From: a virus
Length of the DNA stretch: 60,632 bases
IMG/VR virus record: IMGVR_UViG_3300031885_000014
Location: 1-60,632 of that record
Direction: 5' to 3' (one strand)
The notes under the pieces were generated by a model that had not been told where the DNA came from, did not search any database, and saw only the letters and a list, made by a program, of their open reading frames with translations. Positions 22,242 through 30,592 of this stretch are shown piece by piece; the stretch's first letter is position 1; each line of letters starts with the position of its first letter. A program made the translations under genes and the position numbers.

Positions 22242-22762
22242 GGCAGGAGGTCATGGACTGGATGGACGAGGCCGTGCGGCGCTATAAGCCCGAGCCGCCC
22301 GTCCTAGAGGTCGGCGCCTACAATGAGAATGGCACGGCCCGCCCCCTGTTCCCCCAGGGGGGCTACCTGGGCATCGACATCCGGCACGGCCTCGGCGTGG
22401 ACATGGTGCTGGACATTCTGGGGGACACGTCGCGGCTCGCGGACCGCTTCAACACCGTCTACGCCTGCGAGACCCTAGAGCACGTCCTGGAGCCCTGGCG
22501 GGCGCTAGAGGTGATGTTCGCGGCGCTACGACCCGGCGGCCTGTGCCTCGTGAGCTGGTGCTTTTCATTCCCCATTCACGCCGCGCCCCTGGACTTCTAC
22601 CGCGTGACGCCCTACGGCCTGCACTACCTCCTATCGCGGGCTGGCTTCGTGGACATTGTGGTGGACACGGCGGGCACCAACCGACCGGCTAACCGACCAC
22701 GTGAGGAAGAAGATTGGCAATGGCCCGACGCCGTCTTCGGCGCCGGCAGGAGGCCGATATGA
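22238..22762 (+). CDS. SAM-dependent methyltransferase (class I)
   Basis: The 174-residue product has the SAM motif PVLEVGAYNENGTARPLFP near residue 21, LGIDIRHGLGVDMVLDI near 43, a CETLEHVLEPWRALEVMFAALRPGG core near 75 and a following aromatic strand. This is the Methyltransf_11 pattern used on small molecules and sugars. In this island it probably O-methylates a glycan or glycan precursor. Confidence 0.8.
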   Translation: MRQEVMDWMDEAVRRYKPEPPVLEVGAYNENGTARPLFPQGGYLGIDIRHGLGVDMVLDILGDTSRLADRFNTVYACETLEHVLEPWRALEVMFAALRPGGLCLVSWCFSFPIHAAPLDFYRVTPYGLHYLLSRAGFVDIVVDTAGTNRPANRPREEEDWQWPDAVFGAGRRPI

Positions 22763-22812
22763 CCTTCGCTGATATGCAGGCCGGACGAGTACCTGATGGT
22801 GGCCATCAATGA
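22759..22812 (+). CDS. Mini-ORF, 17 aa, coupled on both sides
   Basis: ATG 22759 overlaps the preceding stop and its own TGA overlaps the next ATG, giving two ATGA junctions. The product (MTFADMQAGRVPDGGHQ) has no recognisable feature. It may serve only to carry ribosomes between the two methyltransferase genes. Confidence 0.35.
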   Translation: MTFADMQAGRVPDGGHQ

Positions 22813-23342
22813 GTGACCTACCGGCCCCGACATGGCTAGAGCTGGGCTGCGGAACCAACAAGGCCGAGGGCTACTTCGGCGTAGACCGCGCCAACCTGCC
22901 CGGCGTGGACCTCGTGCACGACCTGGAGGTTCACCCCTGGCCCATCGCTGACGGTTGCGCCGAGCGCGTCGGCTGCTACCAGACCCTGGAGCACATCGCC
23001 GACCTTCTCGGCTTCATGGCCGACCTCTGGCGCGTCTGCTCGGCAAACCCCCAGGCATGGGTCGAGATCACGGTGCCCTACCATGCGGCGCCTACGGCGT
23101 GGGGCGACCCGACGCATGTTCGCGCCTTCACTGAGGACACCTTCCGGTACTTCGAGCCGGAGTACGTCGAGCGGTTCAGCGACTACGGGATCGCGCCGCA
23201 CTACTTCCAGATCGTCGACCAGGACTTCAAGAAGACGGGCAACCTGTGGGTGGTTCTGCGGCCCATCAAGACTGAGGTGCAGTTGATCACGCAGCAGGAG
23301 CACTGCTGGTGGCGGGACCGCCGGGTGGGCATGCTGGGATGA
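22809..23342 (+). CDS. SAM-dependent methyltransferase-like protein
   Basis: The 177-residue product opens with WLELGCGTNKAEGYFGVDR (SAM motif I), then VDLVHDLEVHPWPIADG, a motif-III-like YQTLEHIADLLGFMADLWRV and a HVRAFTEDTFRYFEP segment. This arrangement is typical of short phage and polysaccharide-locus methyltransferases. The substrate is probably a glycan, inferred from neighbours. Confidence 0.78.
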   Translation: MSDLPAPTWLELGCGTNKAEGYFGVDRANLPGVDLVHDLEVHPWPIADGCAERVGCYQTLEHIADLLGFMADLWRVCSANPQAWVEITVPYHAAPTAWGDPTHVRAFTEDTFRYFEPEYVERFSDYGIAPHYFQIVDQDFKKTGNLWVVLRPIKTEVQLITQQEHCWWRDRRVGMLG

Positions 23343-23352
23343 GAAGAAGTCG

Positions 23353-24165
23353 ATGTTGACGGCCTCCATCGTCGTCCTAACCCACAACCGCCGGCAGGCC
23401 CTTGCCGACTGCCTGGCCACCATCCTGGAGAAGACGACCTGCGAATATGAACTGCTGGTCGTGGACAACGGGAGCACGGATGACACTGGCGCGTTCCTAA
23501 CTGGAATCCCCGATCCGTCACATGCCATGGTTCTTGTCTTTAGTCGGCCTACCAACGAGGGCGTATGTGCCCGGAACGTGGCTCTGCGTGAGGCGAAAGG
23601 CGAATACATCCTCCAGGTAGACGACGACGTGGTGGTAGGGCCAGGCTGGGATAAGTACCTGCTCACGCCGTTCGAAGACCCGAATGTGGGTGCCGTGGGG
23701 CAAGAGGGCTTCTGGATCAATTGGGCGGGCCTTATGGCTGGCCCCTGGAAGGCTCCCAACTTCCTTGACGACCGGCGCCCACAGCCTGGCGACTTCGCGG
23801 ATCTCGTCATGGGTTTCGCATGGGCTTGGAGGAATGAGCGCATACCGGGCTATCTGGGCCAGGCACCGGAGAGACTACCGACCGATTTCCCGACGGTGCC
23901 GCGCTTCTTGTACGATGAGCGGTTCAACCCGATGTGGCACGAGGAGACACAACTGCAACTGGAAATCAAGGCCGCTGGCTACCGCATCCGCTGTTGCCCG
24001 CCGGTTGCCACCCATCGCAGCCTCAGAGATTGGAAGGACGCCCATAGTAACCACCCGATGACGGGGTTACATCATGCCGCTGACCACGAACGGCTATTGA
24101 TTGAGGAGTGGAAGGACAAGCGGCAGGAGTTGGGGTTGGAACTGGACAGAAGGGCGTTGCAGTGA
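23353..24165 (+). CDS. GT2-family glycosyltransferase (GT-A fold)
   Basis: The 270-residue product begins TASIVVLTHNRRQALADCL, then LLVVDNGSTDDT near residue 34 and YILQVDDDVVVGPGW near 78, which are the donor-binding Asp and DxD-like metal motif of GT2. A C-terminal FNPMWHEETQLQLEIKAAGY segment matches the acceptor-side ED motif. It transfers a sugar from a nucleotide donor; specificity unknown. Confidence 0.88.
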   Translation: MLTASIVVLTHNRRQALADCLATILEKTTCEYELLVVDNGSTDDTGAFLTGIPDPSHAMVLVFSRPTNEGVCARNVALREAKGEYILQVDDDVVVGPGWDKYLLTPFEDPNVGAVGQEGFWINWAGLMAGPWKAPNFLDDRRPQPGDFADLVMGFAWAWRNERIPGYLGQAPERLPTDFPTVPRFLYDERFNPMWHEETQLQLEIKAAGYRIRCCPPVATHRSLRDWKDAHSNHPMTGLHHAADHERLLIEEWKDKRQELGLELDRRALQ

Positions 24166-24257
24166 TCATCAAGCCGGACCCCAAACTGGAGAACGCGGTT
24201 TCAAAGGGTGGCCCTAAGTCTGTCCCGCTTCCCAAGTGGCTGAAGGGAGGCCGCTAG
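24162..24257 (+). CDS. Basic mini-protein, 31 aa
   Basis: GTG 24162 overlaps the preceding stop. The product is Lys/Pro-rich (MIIKPDPKLENAV then KSVPLPKWLKGGR). It ends 1 bp before the next ATG, and its last codons contain that gene's GGGAGG site. It is similar in size and placement to the mini-ORF at 19749. Confidence 0.45.
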   Translation: MIIKPDPKLENAVSKGGPKSVPLPKWLKGGR

Positions 24258-24258
24258 A

Positions 24259-25524
24259 ATGAAACTCGTCGTCGTCTCCGAACTTAACCTCGCTGGTGGC
24301 TCCGGCTACACCACGATCGCGCGCGCTGTCGCCGCTGGCCTGGGCGAGCGCGGCCATGAGGTCGTCGCCCTCGGCCTCAACTACAACGGATGCGAGCATA
24401 GACTCCCCTTCACCCTCGTCGGTGCCGATGAGCGCTTCCTCATGGAGCACGTGCGCCAGCTCCGCGCCGCCTGGGGTCCCGAAGCCATCATCGGTATCGC
24501 CGATATCACGAAGCACACGGAGTGGCGTGCGCTGATCGAGTTCGGCATACCCTACCTGGGTATCTTCCCGCTGGAGGCCGCGCCCCTGATTTCGCCCAGC
24601 GAGTGGACACGAACCATCGATGCGATGGCGGCGGCGCTGGTAGAGACCGAGTGGGCCACGAAACTCTGCACCGACGTGGGTCTCTCGGCGCGGCACATCC
24701 CGATCGGCATCGATACTGCCTTCTGGCGGCCGCCATCGGAAGAAGAGAGGGCGCCCATCCGGGAGCGCCTGGGCATCAGCGACCGCTTCGTCATTCTCAC
24801 CGTGTCCGACAACCACGAGCGCAAGAACCTGCCCGCTGTGTTCGCCACGACAGCGCTCCTCCTGGGCCGCGAGATCGAGTGGCCGGCGGGCTGTGGCGGG
24901 ATGATCTCGATGCCCCAGGGCTCCGGCCCAGACTACTACCTCATCGTGAATACCAAGAGGCGCCCGGAGGCCGTCGGGTACCAACTGTGGGACCTGGCCA
25001 ACACCTTCCAGTTACAGAATGAGACCACCTTCTACCAGCACGAACGGCGTGCGGGCCTCACCGACGAGCAACTCCGCGACCTCTACTGGGCCGCCGATTG
25101 CTTCCTGCTGCTCTCGAAGGCTGAGGGGCTGGGCCTCCCGGTCATGGAGGCGATGGCGTGCGGGGTGCCCTGCGTCTGTACGAATACGGGCGGCATGGCG
25201 GAGAACTTGGCCGACGGCTGCGGCTGGCTGGTGGATCGTGACTACTGCTATCTCGACCCGTTCGGCAACCAGGAACGTTACTTCGCCGACCCGTTGGACG
25301 CGGCGCGCAAGATTGCCCTGAGCCGAGAACTAACGGCTGGCAGAGAAAGCATGGTGAGAGTCGCCCTAGAGTGGGCTCGCGGGCGCACATGGAGCTGCGC
25401 CCTTGACATCGTAGAGGAGGCCCTTCATGCCATCACACAAGAGAAAGCGGCACCGTCAGCCGGTGCCCCGGCGCCAGAGTCCTACGCCCGCCGCGTCGCA
25501 GTCGGTGGTGCCCATCCGGGGTAG
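24259..25524 (+). CDS. GT4-family glycosyltransferase, large variant
   Basis: The 421-residue product has NLAGGSGYTTIARAVAAGL at the N-terminus, IPIGIDTAFW near residue 154, VSDNHERKNLPAVFATTALL near 180 and the donor motif LSKAEGLGLPVMEAMACGVPCV near 285. This is a full GT4 enzyme. The last 33 codons overlap the next gene out of frame and look low-complexity. Confidence 0.88.
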   Translation: MKLVVVSELNLAGGSGYTTIARAVAAGLGERGHEVVALGLNYNGCEHRLPFTLVGADERFLMEHVRQLRAAWGPEAIIGIADITKHTEWRALIEFGIPYLGIFPLEAAPLISPSEWTRTIDAMAAALVETEWATKLCTDVGLSARHIPIGIDTAFWRPPSEEERAPIRERLGISDRFVILTVSDNHERKNLPAVFATTALLLGREIEWPAGCGGMISMPQGSGPDYYLIVNTKRRPEAVGYQLWDLANTFQLQNETTFYQHERRAGLTDEQLRDLYWAADCFLLLSKAEGLGLPVMEAMACGVPCVCTNTGGMAENLADGCGWLVDRDYCYLDPFGNQERYFADPLDAARKIALSRELTAGRESMVRVALEWARGRTWSCALDIVEEALHAITQEKAAPSAGAPAPESYARRVAVGGAHPG

Positions 25525-26299
25525 CGTCGACGCCGTAGTCTCTGTTCGCCACGTGACTGACCGCCTACCAGCCTGCCTGGAGGCCCTGCGTGCCCATCTA
25601 CCGCCAGACGCGACGATCACCATCGCCGACGCGCCGCCGGGGCCGGTGAAGGAAGATCGCCGCGCCGAGATCGCCCGGATGGCACGCGAGGTAAGTGCCC
25701 GCGTCGTGGTGAACGGGCATGGCCAGTGGGAGTGCCGCAACCGCGCCACCGCCCAGGGCTACGCGCCCGTGGTGGTCTTCCTCGACGGCGACTGCTATCT
25801 CATGCCCGATGCCTGGCCTGCGCTGGCAACCGTGCTCGAGCGCGAACAGGTGGGCGTCGTCGGCGGTCTTGTCCTCTGGGAAGAGGGGCTGGGGCCACGC
25901 GAGTTGCCCCTCGTGCCCTGCGTGAAGGTGGCCGGCTATGCGTTCGGCGCGCGGCGGCTACCCTATGCCCGCTTCGTCGGCTGGCTGCCCGACAACCCGA
26001 AACTATACGCCCGCGACGACCTCCAGGCTATCAGCAGCGTCTTCATGGCGACGCGGCGGCCGCTCTGGCGCTCGCTGCAAGGGTTCAGCCCCGAGTACGG
26101 AAGCCGCCCGCTGTCGGACGTCGACTACTGCCTACGCGCCCGCAACCAGGGCGTGATCATCACCTTTGAGCCCGCGGCTGTGGCGATGGCCGGCGGCGAG
26201 CCGATGTCCGATGACCTCCGGTCGCTCCAGGAGGCGGTCAGCATCTTCCAGGCGCGCCTCGGGCCGCTCGCGCAGTACGATGAATTCTGCCTCTTGTAG
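25427..26299 (+). CDS. GT2-like glycosyltransferase
   Basis: ATG 25427 follows GAGGAGG within the preceding gene. After a basic N-terminus (KRKRHRQPVPRR) the 290-residue product has WECRNRATAQGYAPVVVFLDGDCYLMPDAW, giving a DxD-like DGD near residue 122, and GFSPEYGSRPLSDVDYCLRARNQG near 225 as the ED-containing acceptor motif. This is a GT-A enzyme, and the last member of the island. The positively charged start may bind membrane or nucleic acid. Confidence 0.8.
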   Translation: MPSHKRKRHRQPVPRRQSPTPAASQSVVPIRGSVDAVVSVRHVTDRLPACLEALRAHLPPDATITIADAPPGPVKEDRRAEIARMAREVSARVVVNGHGQWECRNRATAQGYAPVVVFLDGDCYLMPDAWPALATVLEREQVGVVGGLVLWEEGLGPRELPLVPCVKVAGYAFGARRLPYARFVGWLPDNPKLYARDDLQAISSVFMATRRPLWRSLQGFSPEYGSRPLSDVDYCLRARNQGVIITFEPAAVAMAGGEPMSDDLRSLQEAVSIFQARLGPLAQYDEFCLL

Positions 26300-26317
26300 G
26301 TTGCCCCACCCGCGTCA

Positions 26318-26332
26318 GTCGACCATTAAGGC
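26318..26332 (+). promoter_or_regulatory. Late-gene motif copy 3 (variant)
   Basis: GTCGACCATTAAGGC, sharing the first 11 bases with the consensus, lies 12 bp before the GTG at 26345. It separates the glycan island from the neck/tail block. Confidence 0.6.
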
Positions 26333-26344
26333 GAAGGGGGCGAC

Positions 26345-27226
26345 GTGGCGCGAGCACACTTCCTCGATGTCGTCCAGGATCGCTACGGCAACGCTGTGGC
26401 TGGGGCCAGCGTTGAGGTTCGGCAACCTGGGACGGCGACGCCGATCACCGATCCCCTCTACGCTGCCAGCATTGGCCCCGCTACGCTGTCCAACCCCCTG
26501 ACGACCGACGCCAACGGCGAGTTCGGCTTCTGGCTAGATACACCGCAGATGGTGGACCTCTATGTGAGCGGCATGGGCCTGACGGCGCGAACCCAGGTCG
26601 GGGTGCAGGTGGGCGTGTCCAGCGTCATCTATGGGATGACCACGCCTTATGACTGGTGGTGGGTAGATGCCTTGCCGCCGGTGACCCTCGCGGAAGCCGC
26701 CGACAATGTCGCGTGGGCAATCAGCACCCTGATTCCCACTGTGAATGGCCTCATACCCAGCCCGCTCATGACGTTCATCTTCAAGATGGGAACGACCGAA
26801 GAAGACCCAGGAGAGGGCGACAGGCTGGCGGTTAATGACAACGATGACTTCGGGTCGGTGACCAAGATATTCGTTGCGGCTCATGAGGTCTCGGGGGAAG
26901 ACGTTAGCCTAGTCCTCGACGGCATTTGTGCACACGGTGGTCTCTTCGTCTTGCACGCAGTAACCGGTTCAGGAGCGAATGAACGCTTCCTCATCGGCTG
27001 GATTTTCGGGGGCGTTGATAACGGTGGCTGGTACACCCTAAACTGCCAAGTCTTCACCCATAAGGAATCATCCACTTGGATAGACCGTGAAAGGATCGCT
27101 CTGGTGTGGTCTCCAGGTGACGCCTTCACGTCCGCTGCGCCTGAGCACTGGCTGATGCCACCGAGCACAGTTCAGGCCGCCCTTGACGAAATAGCCGCGC
27201 GGATCTACGCGCTGGAGCATCCGTAG
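26345..27226 (+). CDS. Virion protein with N-terminal Ig-like/CNA_B-type domain
   Basis: The 293-residue product opens with FLDVVQDRYGNAVAGASVEV ... TTDANGEFGFWLDTPQMVDLYVSG, the beta-sandwich pattern of carboxypeptidase-regulatory/CNA_B-like domains in phage decoration and fibre proteins (residues 5-85). The rest is beta-rich and ends with VQAALDEIAARIYALEHP, a helix seen at the ends of fibre proteins. It is probably displayed on the virion; the exact place is inferred. Confidence 0.6.
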   Translation: MARAHFLDVVQDRYGNAVAGASVEVRQPGTATPITDPLYAASIGPATLSNPLTTDANGEFGFWLDTPQMVDLYVSGMGLTARTQVGVQVGVSSVIYGMTTPYDWWWVDALPPVTLAEAADNVAWAISTLIPTVNGLIPSPLMTFIFKMGTTEEDPGEGDRLAVNDNDDFGSVTKIFVAAHEVSGEDVSLVLDGICAHGGLFVLHAVTGSGANERFLIGWIFGGVDNGGWYTLNCQVFTHKESSTWIDRERIALVWSPGDAFTSAAPEHWLMPPSTVQAALDEIAARIYALEHP

Positions 27227-27228
27227 CC

Positions 27229-27972
27229 ATGCCGATAATCGTTAACCTTAACCTTCCGTCCTACCCCACCGATGATGTCCTGCATGGCCTACAGGCGGAG
27301 ATGGCGGCCGTCGGCTTCGCCACCGGCACTGCCGCCCTCGAAGACATGGCGTGGCAGGCGGCCTGGGATCAGGCGGAGACCCTGCTGGGTTCCAACATCC
27401 TGACGGGCACGGTGACTGAGCGCCACATCTGGCCTCGCGGATGGCTCGACTATGACGCCAACTTCCGCTACCTCCAACTCAACAAGACCTATCTGACCTC
27501 AGTCATCACCGCCACGCTGACCCACGACCTGGGCGAGTGCGACTGCGGGACCGACGACGTGAGCGCCTGCGTCCTGGAGTACGATCTGCGCCGGTCGGTG
27601 GTGGAGATCCGCTCCAGCGAGGCCAGCATCAGCGCCGGCTGCGGCTGCGTCATGTGCAACAAGGAGGCGTGGGTCGATATCGTCTACATCGCCGGGGCCT
27701 GGGACACGCCAGCCGATATCCCGGCCACGGTCAAGCTGGCCATCGCCACACTGGCCCAGGATTGGAAGAACCTTGCTCTCTCGGGCGGTGCCACGGTCAG
27801 CGCAGGGTTCATCGACCAGTGGTCCTCGATGGACTACTCGGAAAGGCTGGGCCTACTGGTCAAGACCGACGCTGGATCGTCGCCAGCGGCCAACCTCGCG
27901 GCGATGGTCTTCCGCAAGTACAAGGTCAAGCGGATGGTGGCGCTGCGCGGCCGCCCTAGCGTCACCGGCTAA
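27229..27972 (+). CDS. Head-tail connector-like protein
   Basis: The 247-residue product is the first of four neck-type genes in canonical order. It is helical at both ends with a middle beta region and a Cys-rich insert (CDCGTDDVSAC, CGCVMC). The pattern PADIPATVKLAIATLAQDWKN is like the C-terminal helices of gp6/gp15-type adaptors, which sit under the portal. The Cys pairs suggest a metal site not usual in the family. Confidence 0.6.
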   Translation: MPIIVNLNLPSYPTDDVLHGLQAEMAAVGFATGTAALEDMAWQAAWDQAETLLGSNILTGTVTERHIWPRGWLDYDANFRYLQLNKTYLTSVITATLTHDLGECDCGTDDVSACVLEYDLRRSVVEIRSSEASISAGCGCVMCNKEAWVDIVYIAGAWDTPADIPATVKLAIATLAQDWKNLALSGGATVSAGFIDQWSSMDYSERLGLLVKTDAGSSPAANLAAMVFRKYKVKRMVALRGRPSVTG

Positions 27973-27977
27973 CCGCT

Positions 27978-28346
27978 ATGCAGGGCCTCAACGTCACCGT
28001 GGACATCTTCGAGAGGGCGCAGGCCGCCGATGACACCGTGGGCGGCGGGGTTCGTACCGACGTGCCGCGATATGCGGGCATCCCGGCCCGGATAGCGAAT
28101 GACCGCGTCTCTGCCGACTTCCGGGCACAGGGTGTCGAGCTCCCGCGGACGGTGCGGATCATCCTCTGGCCCGATACGCCGGTGAATGTCAGGGCCGACG
28201 ACATCGTGATCCCAGTATCCGGTGCCTGGGCTGGCCAGCGCCTGCGGGTCACGGGAGTCCAGCGGTCCAGCGTGACGCCGGGCAACGCGCACTCCCACAT
28301 CCAGTTGACGGCGATCCACACCGACTGGGCCGATCGGGAGGCGTAA
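27978..28346 (+). CDS. Head-closure-like protein
   Basis: The 122-residue beta-rich product (FERAQAADDTVGGG, PARIANDR, RADDIVIPVSGAWAGQRLRVTGV, HIQLTAIHTD) matches the small SH3-like stoppers such as SPP1 gp16/HK97 gp7 in length and strand order. Its position between adaptor and gp10-like gene agrees. Confidence 0.65.
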   Translation: MQGLNVTVDIFERAQAADDTVGGGVRTDVPRYAGIPARIANDRVSADFRAQGVELPRTVRIILWPDTPVNVRADDIVIPVSGAWAGQRLRVTGVQRSSVTPGNAHSHIQLTAIHTDWADREA

Positions 28347-28748
28347 ATGACAGACATCCGTCGCACCCACAAGTTGCGCCAGAACGCCCATCGACTTGAT
28401 GCTGGCCTGAAGACGGCGTTGAAGCGGGGCGGGCTGGTGATAATACAGCGGGCTCAGGAACTTGCGCCGGAACTGTCGGGCCGCATGACCCGGGCCATCT
28501 CCGTCAGCGAGCCGCGGATGGACGGCGGCAAGTTGACCGTCCGCATCGGGCCATCCGGCGTGGAGTATGCCAAGTACACTGAGTTGCCCCGCTACATCGC
28601 GGGCAAACACCTGGGGGCCAGGTCGGAGGCTAAGGGCGCGACGATGCCCTGGCTGCGTCCGGCGGCCCGCGAGAAGAAGGGCGAGGCCATGGACATCATC
28701 CGCGCCTCTATCCGCTCGACGCTCCAGGCGATAGCGAGGACCGGCTGA
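28347..28748 (+). CDS. HK97 gp10-like neck/tail protein
   Basis: The 133-residue product has an N-terminal helix (LKTALKRGGLVIIQRAQELAPELSGRM) followed by SGVEYAKYTELPRY and PWLRPAARE. This is the characteristic arrangement of HK97 gp10/phage tail-component proteins, which join head to tail. It overlaps the next gene by one base. Confidence 0.8.
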   Translation: MTDIRRTHKLRQNAHRLDAGLKTALKRGGLVIIQRAQELAPELSGRMTRAISVSEPRMDGGKLTVRIGPSGVEYAKYTELPRYIAGKHLGARSEAKGATMPWLRPAAREKKGEAMDIIRASIRSTLQAIARTG

Positions 28749-29164
28749 TGCTCTCGCCCTACGACATCCAGGCCGCCTTGATCGCCCTCTTGAAGGCCAA
28801 CGGCCCCCTAGTGGCGGCGTTACCCATTGCTGACGCCATCAAGGAGGCCGAGTGGCGCGGGACTGCATTCGGCTACCCGGCGATCCGCGTGGACATCACC
28901 GGCGGTTCACCCCAGGGTAACGGCGCCTGCGCCGAGCAATGGATCGGCCTCGCCGGCAACATCATCGTGCTCTCGAAGGCCGATTCGTCGGCCGAGTGCC
29001 TCACCCTCTTGGGGCTCGTGCAGAATGCCCTCCAACGCAAGCGGCTGAGCGCTGCGGGCATGACGAGCCTCGAGGTGAAGATAGACTCCGTCGCATACCC
29101 CTTCCGCGAACTCAACCTCTGGCGCGGTGAAGTCGTTTTCGCCACCACCGCCATACAGACGTAG
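28748..29164 (+). CDS. Tail terminator/completion-like protein
   Basis: The 138-residue product begins SPYDIQAALIALLKANGPLVAAL and has a FGYPAIRVDI strand and a C-terminal LWRGEVVFAT strand. It matches the alpha/beta pattern of tail-terminator proteins (lambda gpU type), and lies directly before the tail-tube gene as expected. Confidence 0.65.
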   Translation: MLSPYDIQAALIALLKANGPLVAALPIADAIKEAEWRGTAFGYPAIRVDITGGSPQGNGACAEQWIGLAGNIIVLSKADSSAECLTLLGLVQNALQRKRLSAAGMTSLEVKIDSVAYPFRELNLWRGEVVFATTAIQT

Positions 29165-29185
29165 CCAACCGCTCCCTACCCCGTT

Positions 29186-29200
29186 GTCGACCATTAGGAC
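29186..29200 (+). promoter_or_regulatory. Late-gene motif copy 4 plus downstream hairpin
   Basis: Exact GTCGACCATTAGGAC, 42 bp before the tail-tube ATG. It is followed by a 7-bp hairpin (GCCCGCC 29213-29219, loop AGC, GGCGGGC 29223-29229) that abuts the AGGGAGG ribosome-binding site. The arrangement parallels copy 1 before the portal: motif, hairpin, strong ribosome-binding site. Confidence 0.7.
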
Positions 29201-29242
29201 GAGACAGCGATAGCCCGCCAGCGGCGGGCAGGGAGGTAGCAC

Positions 29243-29881
29243 ATGCCCACACTAGGAACCGGAACCGACATCCCCGTCGGGCCAGGGATAAGCGGCGAAG
29301 ATCTCTACATCGAGGGCGGCCCGACCATCTGGTTCCAGTCTAGCCTCGCTACTGAGGAGAACCACCCGGACAGCGACGGTTACTACTGGGGCCTCAGCGG
29401 TACCGTCGCCTACCCCGTCTATGCGATGGGGTGCTACGACGATCTGACCATCAACGACACGCGGACCACGAACGCGGTCACGTGCGCTGCTCTGGGGGAT
29501 GTGGCCACGATGCAGCGCCGGGACGCCTACGAGCTCTCCTTCACCCTCAAGTCCCTGTTCCCGCTCGAAAGACTGCGCTACCTGATCGGGGGCGGGGCGG
29601 TCGTCCACAACGTGGCAGAGGAGACGTCCAAGATGGGGCTCGGCCCCCTGCCGATCAACCAGTTCTTCCATCTCTTCCTGAGCCGCGTGTACGACGAAGA
29701 CACCGACGACTACCTGGCGGTTACTTTTCACAAGGTGCAGTTCATGGACGCATCGCCACTGGCCTTACCTTACGGAAAAGAGTGGAGCTACCAGATCAAG
29801 GCGACGGCGCTGGCCGACGGGGCCATGCCGAAGGCGCAGCGATTCGCCACGATGCTTCGCTACGATCCAAGCGTTCTCTAG
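29243..29881 (+). CDS. Major tail (tube) protein
   Basis: The 212-residue beta-rich product lies between tail terminator and tail-assembly chaperones and has its own motif and strong ribosome-binding site, as expected for an abundant structural protein. Features: DLTINDTRTTNAVTC, AYELSFTLKSLFPLERL, WSYQIKATALADGAM. It forms the siphovirus tail tube. The call rests on order and fold pattern. Confidence 0.72.
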   Translation: MPTLGTGTDIPVGPGISGEDLYIEGGPTIWFQSSLATEENHPDSDGYYWGLSGTVAYPVYAMGCYDDLTINDTRTTNAVTCAALGDVATMQRRDAYELSFTLKSLFPLERLRYLIGGGAVVHNVAEETSKMGLGPLPINQFFHLFLSRVYDEDTDDYLAVTFHKVQFMDASPLALPYGKEWSYQIKATALADGAMPKAQRFATMLRYDPSVL

Positions 29882-29896
29882 GGGGTAGACTAGCGG

Positions 29897-29909
29897 GTCG
29901 ACCATGAGG
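29897..29909 (+). promoter_or_regulatory. Late-gene motif copy 5 (variant)
   Basis: GTCGACCATGAGG, 2 bp before the GTG at 29912. TTA of the consensus is replaced by TG, while the GTCGACCAT core is intact. Its GAGG may serve as ribosome-binding site. Confidence 0.6.
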
Positions 29910-29911
29910 TT

Positions 29912-30592
29912 GTGGAAAGCGTCGACTTCCTAGAAGCCCTTGAACTGAAGGACGCGGCTGCCGATATCGAGATCGGTGGTCGCGTTCTGTCTGTGCCCCG
30001 CGCCCGCCTCGGCCTCCACTATCGCCTCGAGCGCATCCTGGGTAGTGGCCAGACCATCGCCGAGATCGCCGGCGACTACGTCGCGGCCGCCAGCGGCCTA
30101 TCCTTGGAGGAGATCGACGACGGGACCCCCGCCGAACTGTTGGCAGCCTTCGGCGTCCTGGTCGAACTCAACCGCTTCAGGGGCACCCTCGCTATCCTGT
30201 GGCCGCGTGCGCCCGGCCCTGACGGCGCCCGGCCCGAGGACTACCCCCACCGACCCCTGGCGTCCATCGTGGCTTCCCTCGCGCGGGCCTATGGGTGGCA
30301 GGTCGACCATATTCTTGGGATGGGTCCAGAGGAGGCGCTCTGCTATGTCCAGGAGGCCTACGTTCTAGAGCACGAGCGGCAGGAGTTCGAGTGGGCGATC
30401 GCCGGCGGCGGCGTAGGGAAGAACGGCAAGAGGACTGCCTTCCCGCCGATTCCCTGGGGCCAGACGCCGGGTACGCAGCCCCGCCGCCAGCCGCGGCCCA
30501 TGCCCGAGTTCTTAAAGCCAGCAGGCGTAGTGATTAGCAGCCCACAGGAGGCACGTGCGCATGGTAGATCAAGAGATGGTGAAACTGGGTGA
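29912..30592 (+). CDS. Tail assembly chaperone-like protein 1
   Basis: GTG 29912 directly follows the motif. The 226-residue, mostly helical product has PRARLGLHYRLERILGSG, ALCYVQEAYVLEHERQEFEWAIAGGG and a Pro/Arg-rich C-terminus. In siphoviruses two overlapping genes between the tube and tape measure code chaperones G and G-T. No clear slippery site was seen at the overlap. Confidence 0.6.
   Translation: MESVDFLEALELKDAAADIEIGGRVLSVPRARLGLHYRLERILGSGQTIAEIAGDYVAAASGLSLEEIDDGTPAELLAAFGVLVELNRFRGTLAILWPRAPGPDGARPEDYPHRPLASIVASLARAYGWQVDHILGMGPEEALCYVQEAYVLEHERQEFEWAIAGGGVGKNGKRTAFPPIPWGQTPGTQPRRQPRPMPEFLKPAGVVISSPQEARAHGRSRDGETG

Noticed and set aside
20932-22254. 440-codon minus-strand frame opposite GT4 and methyltransferase genes
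   Set aside because: Mirror of real genes; no domain and no start signal.
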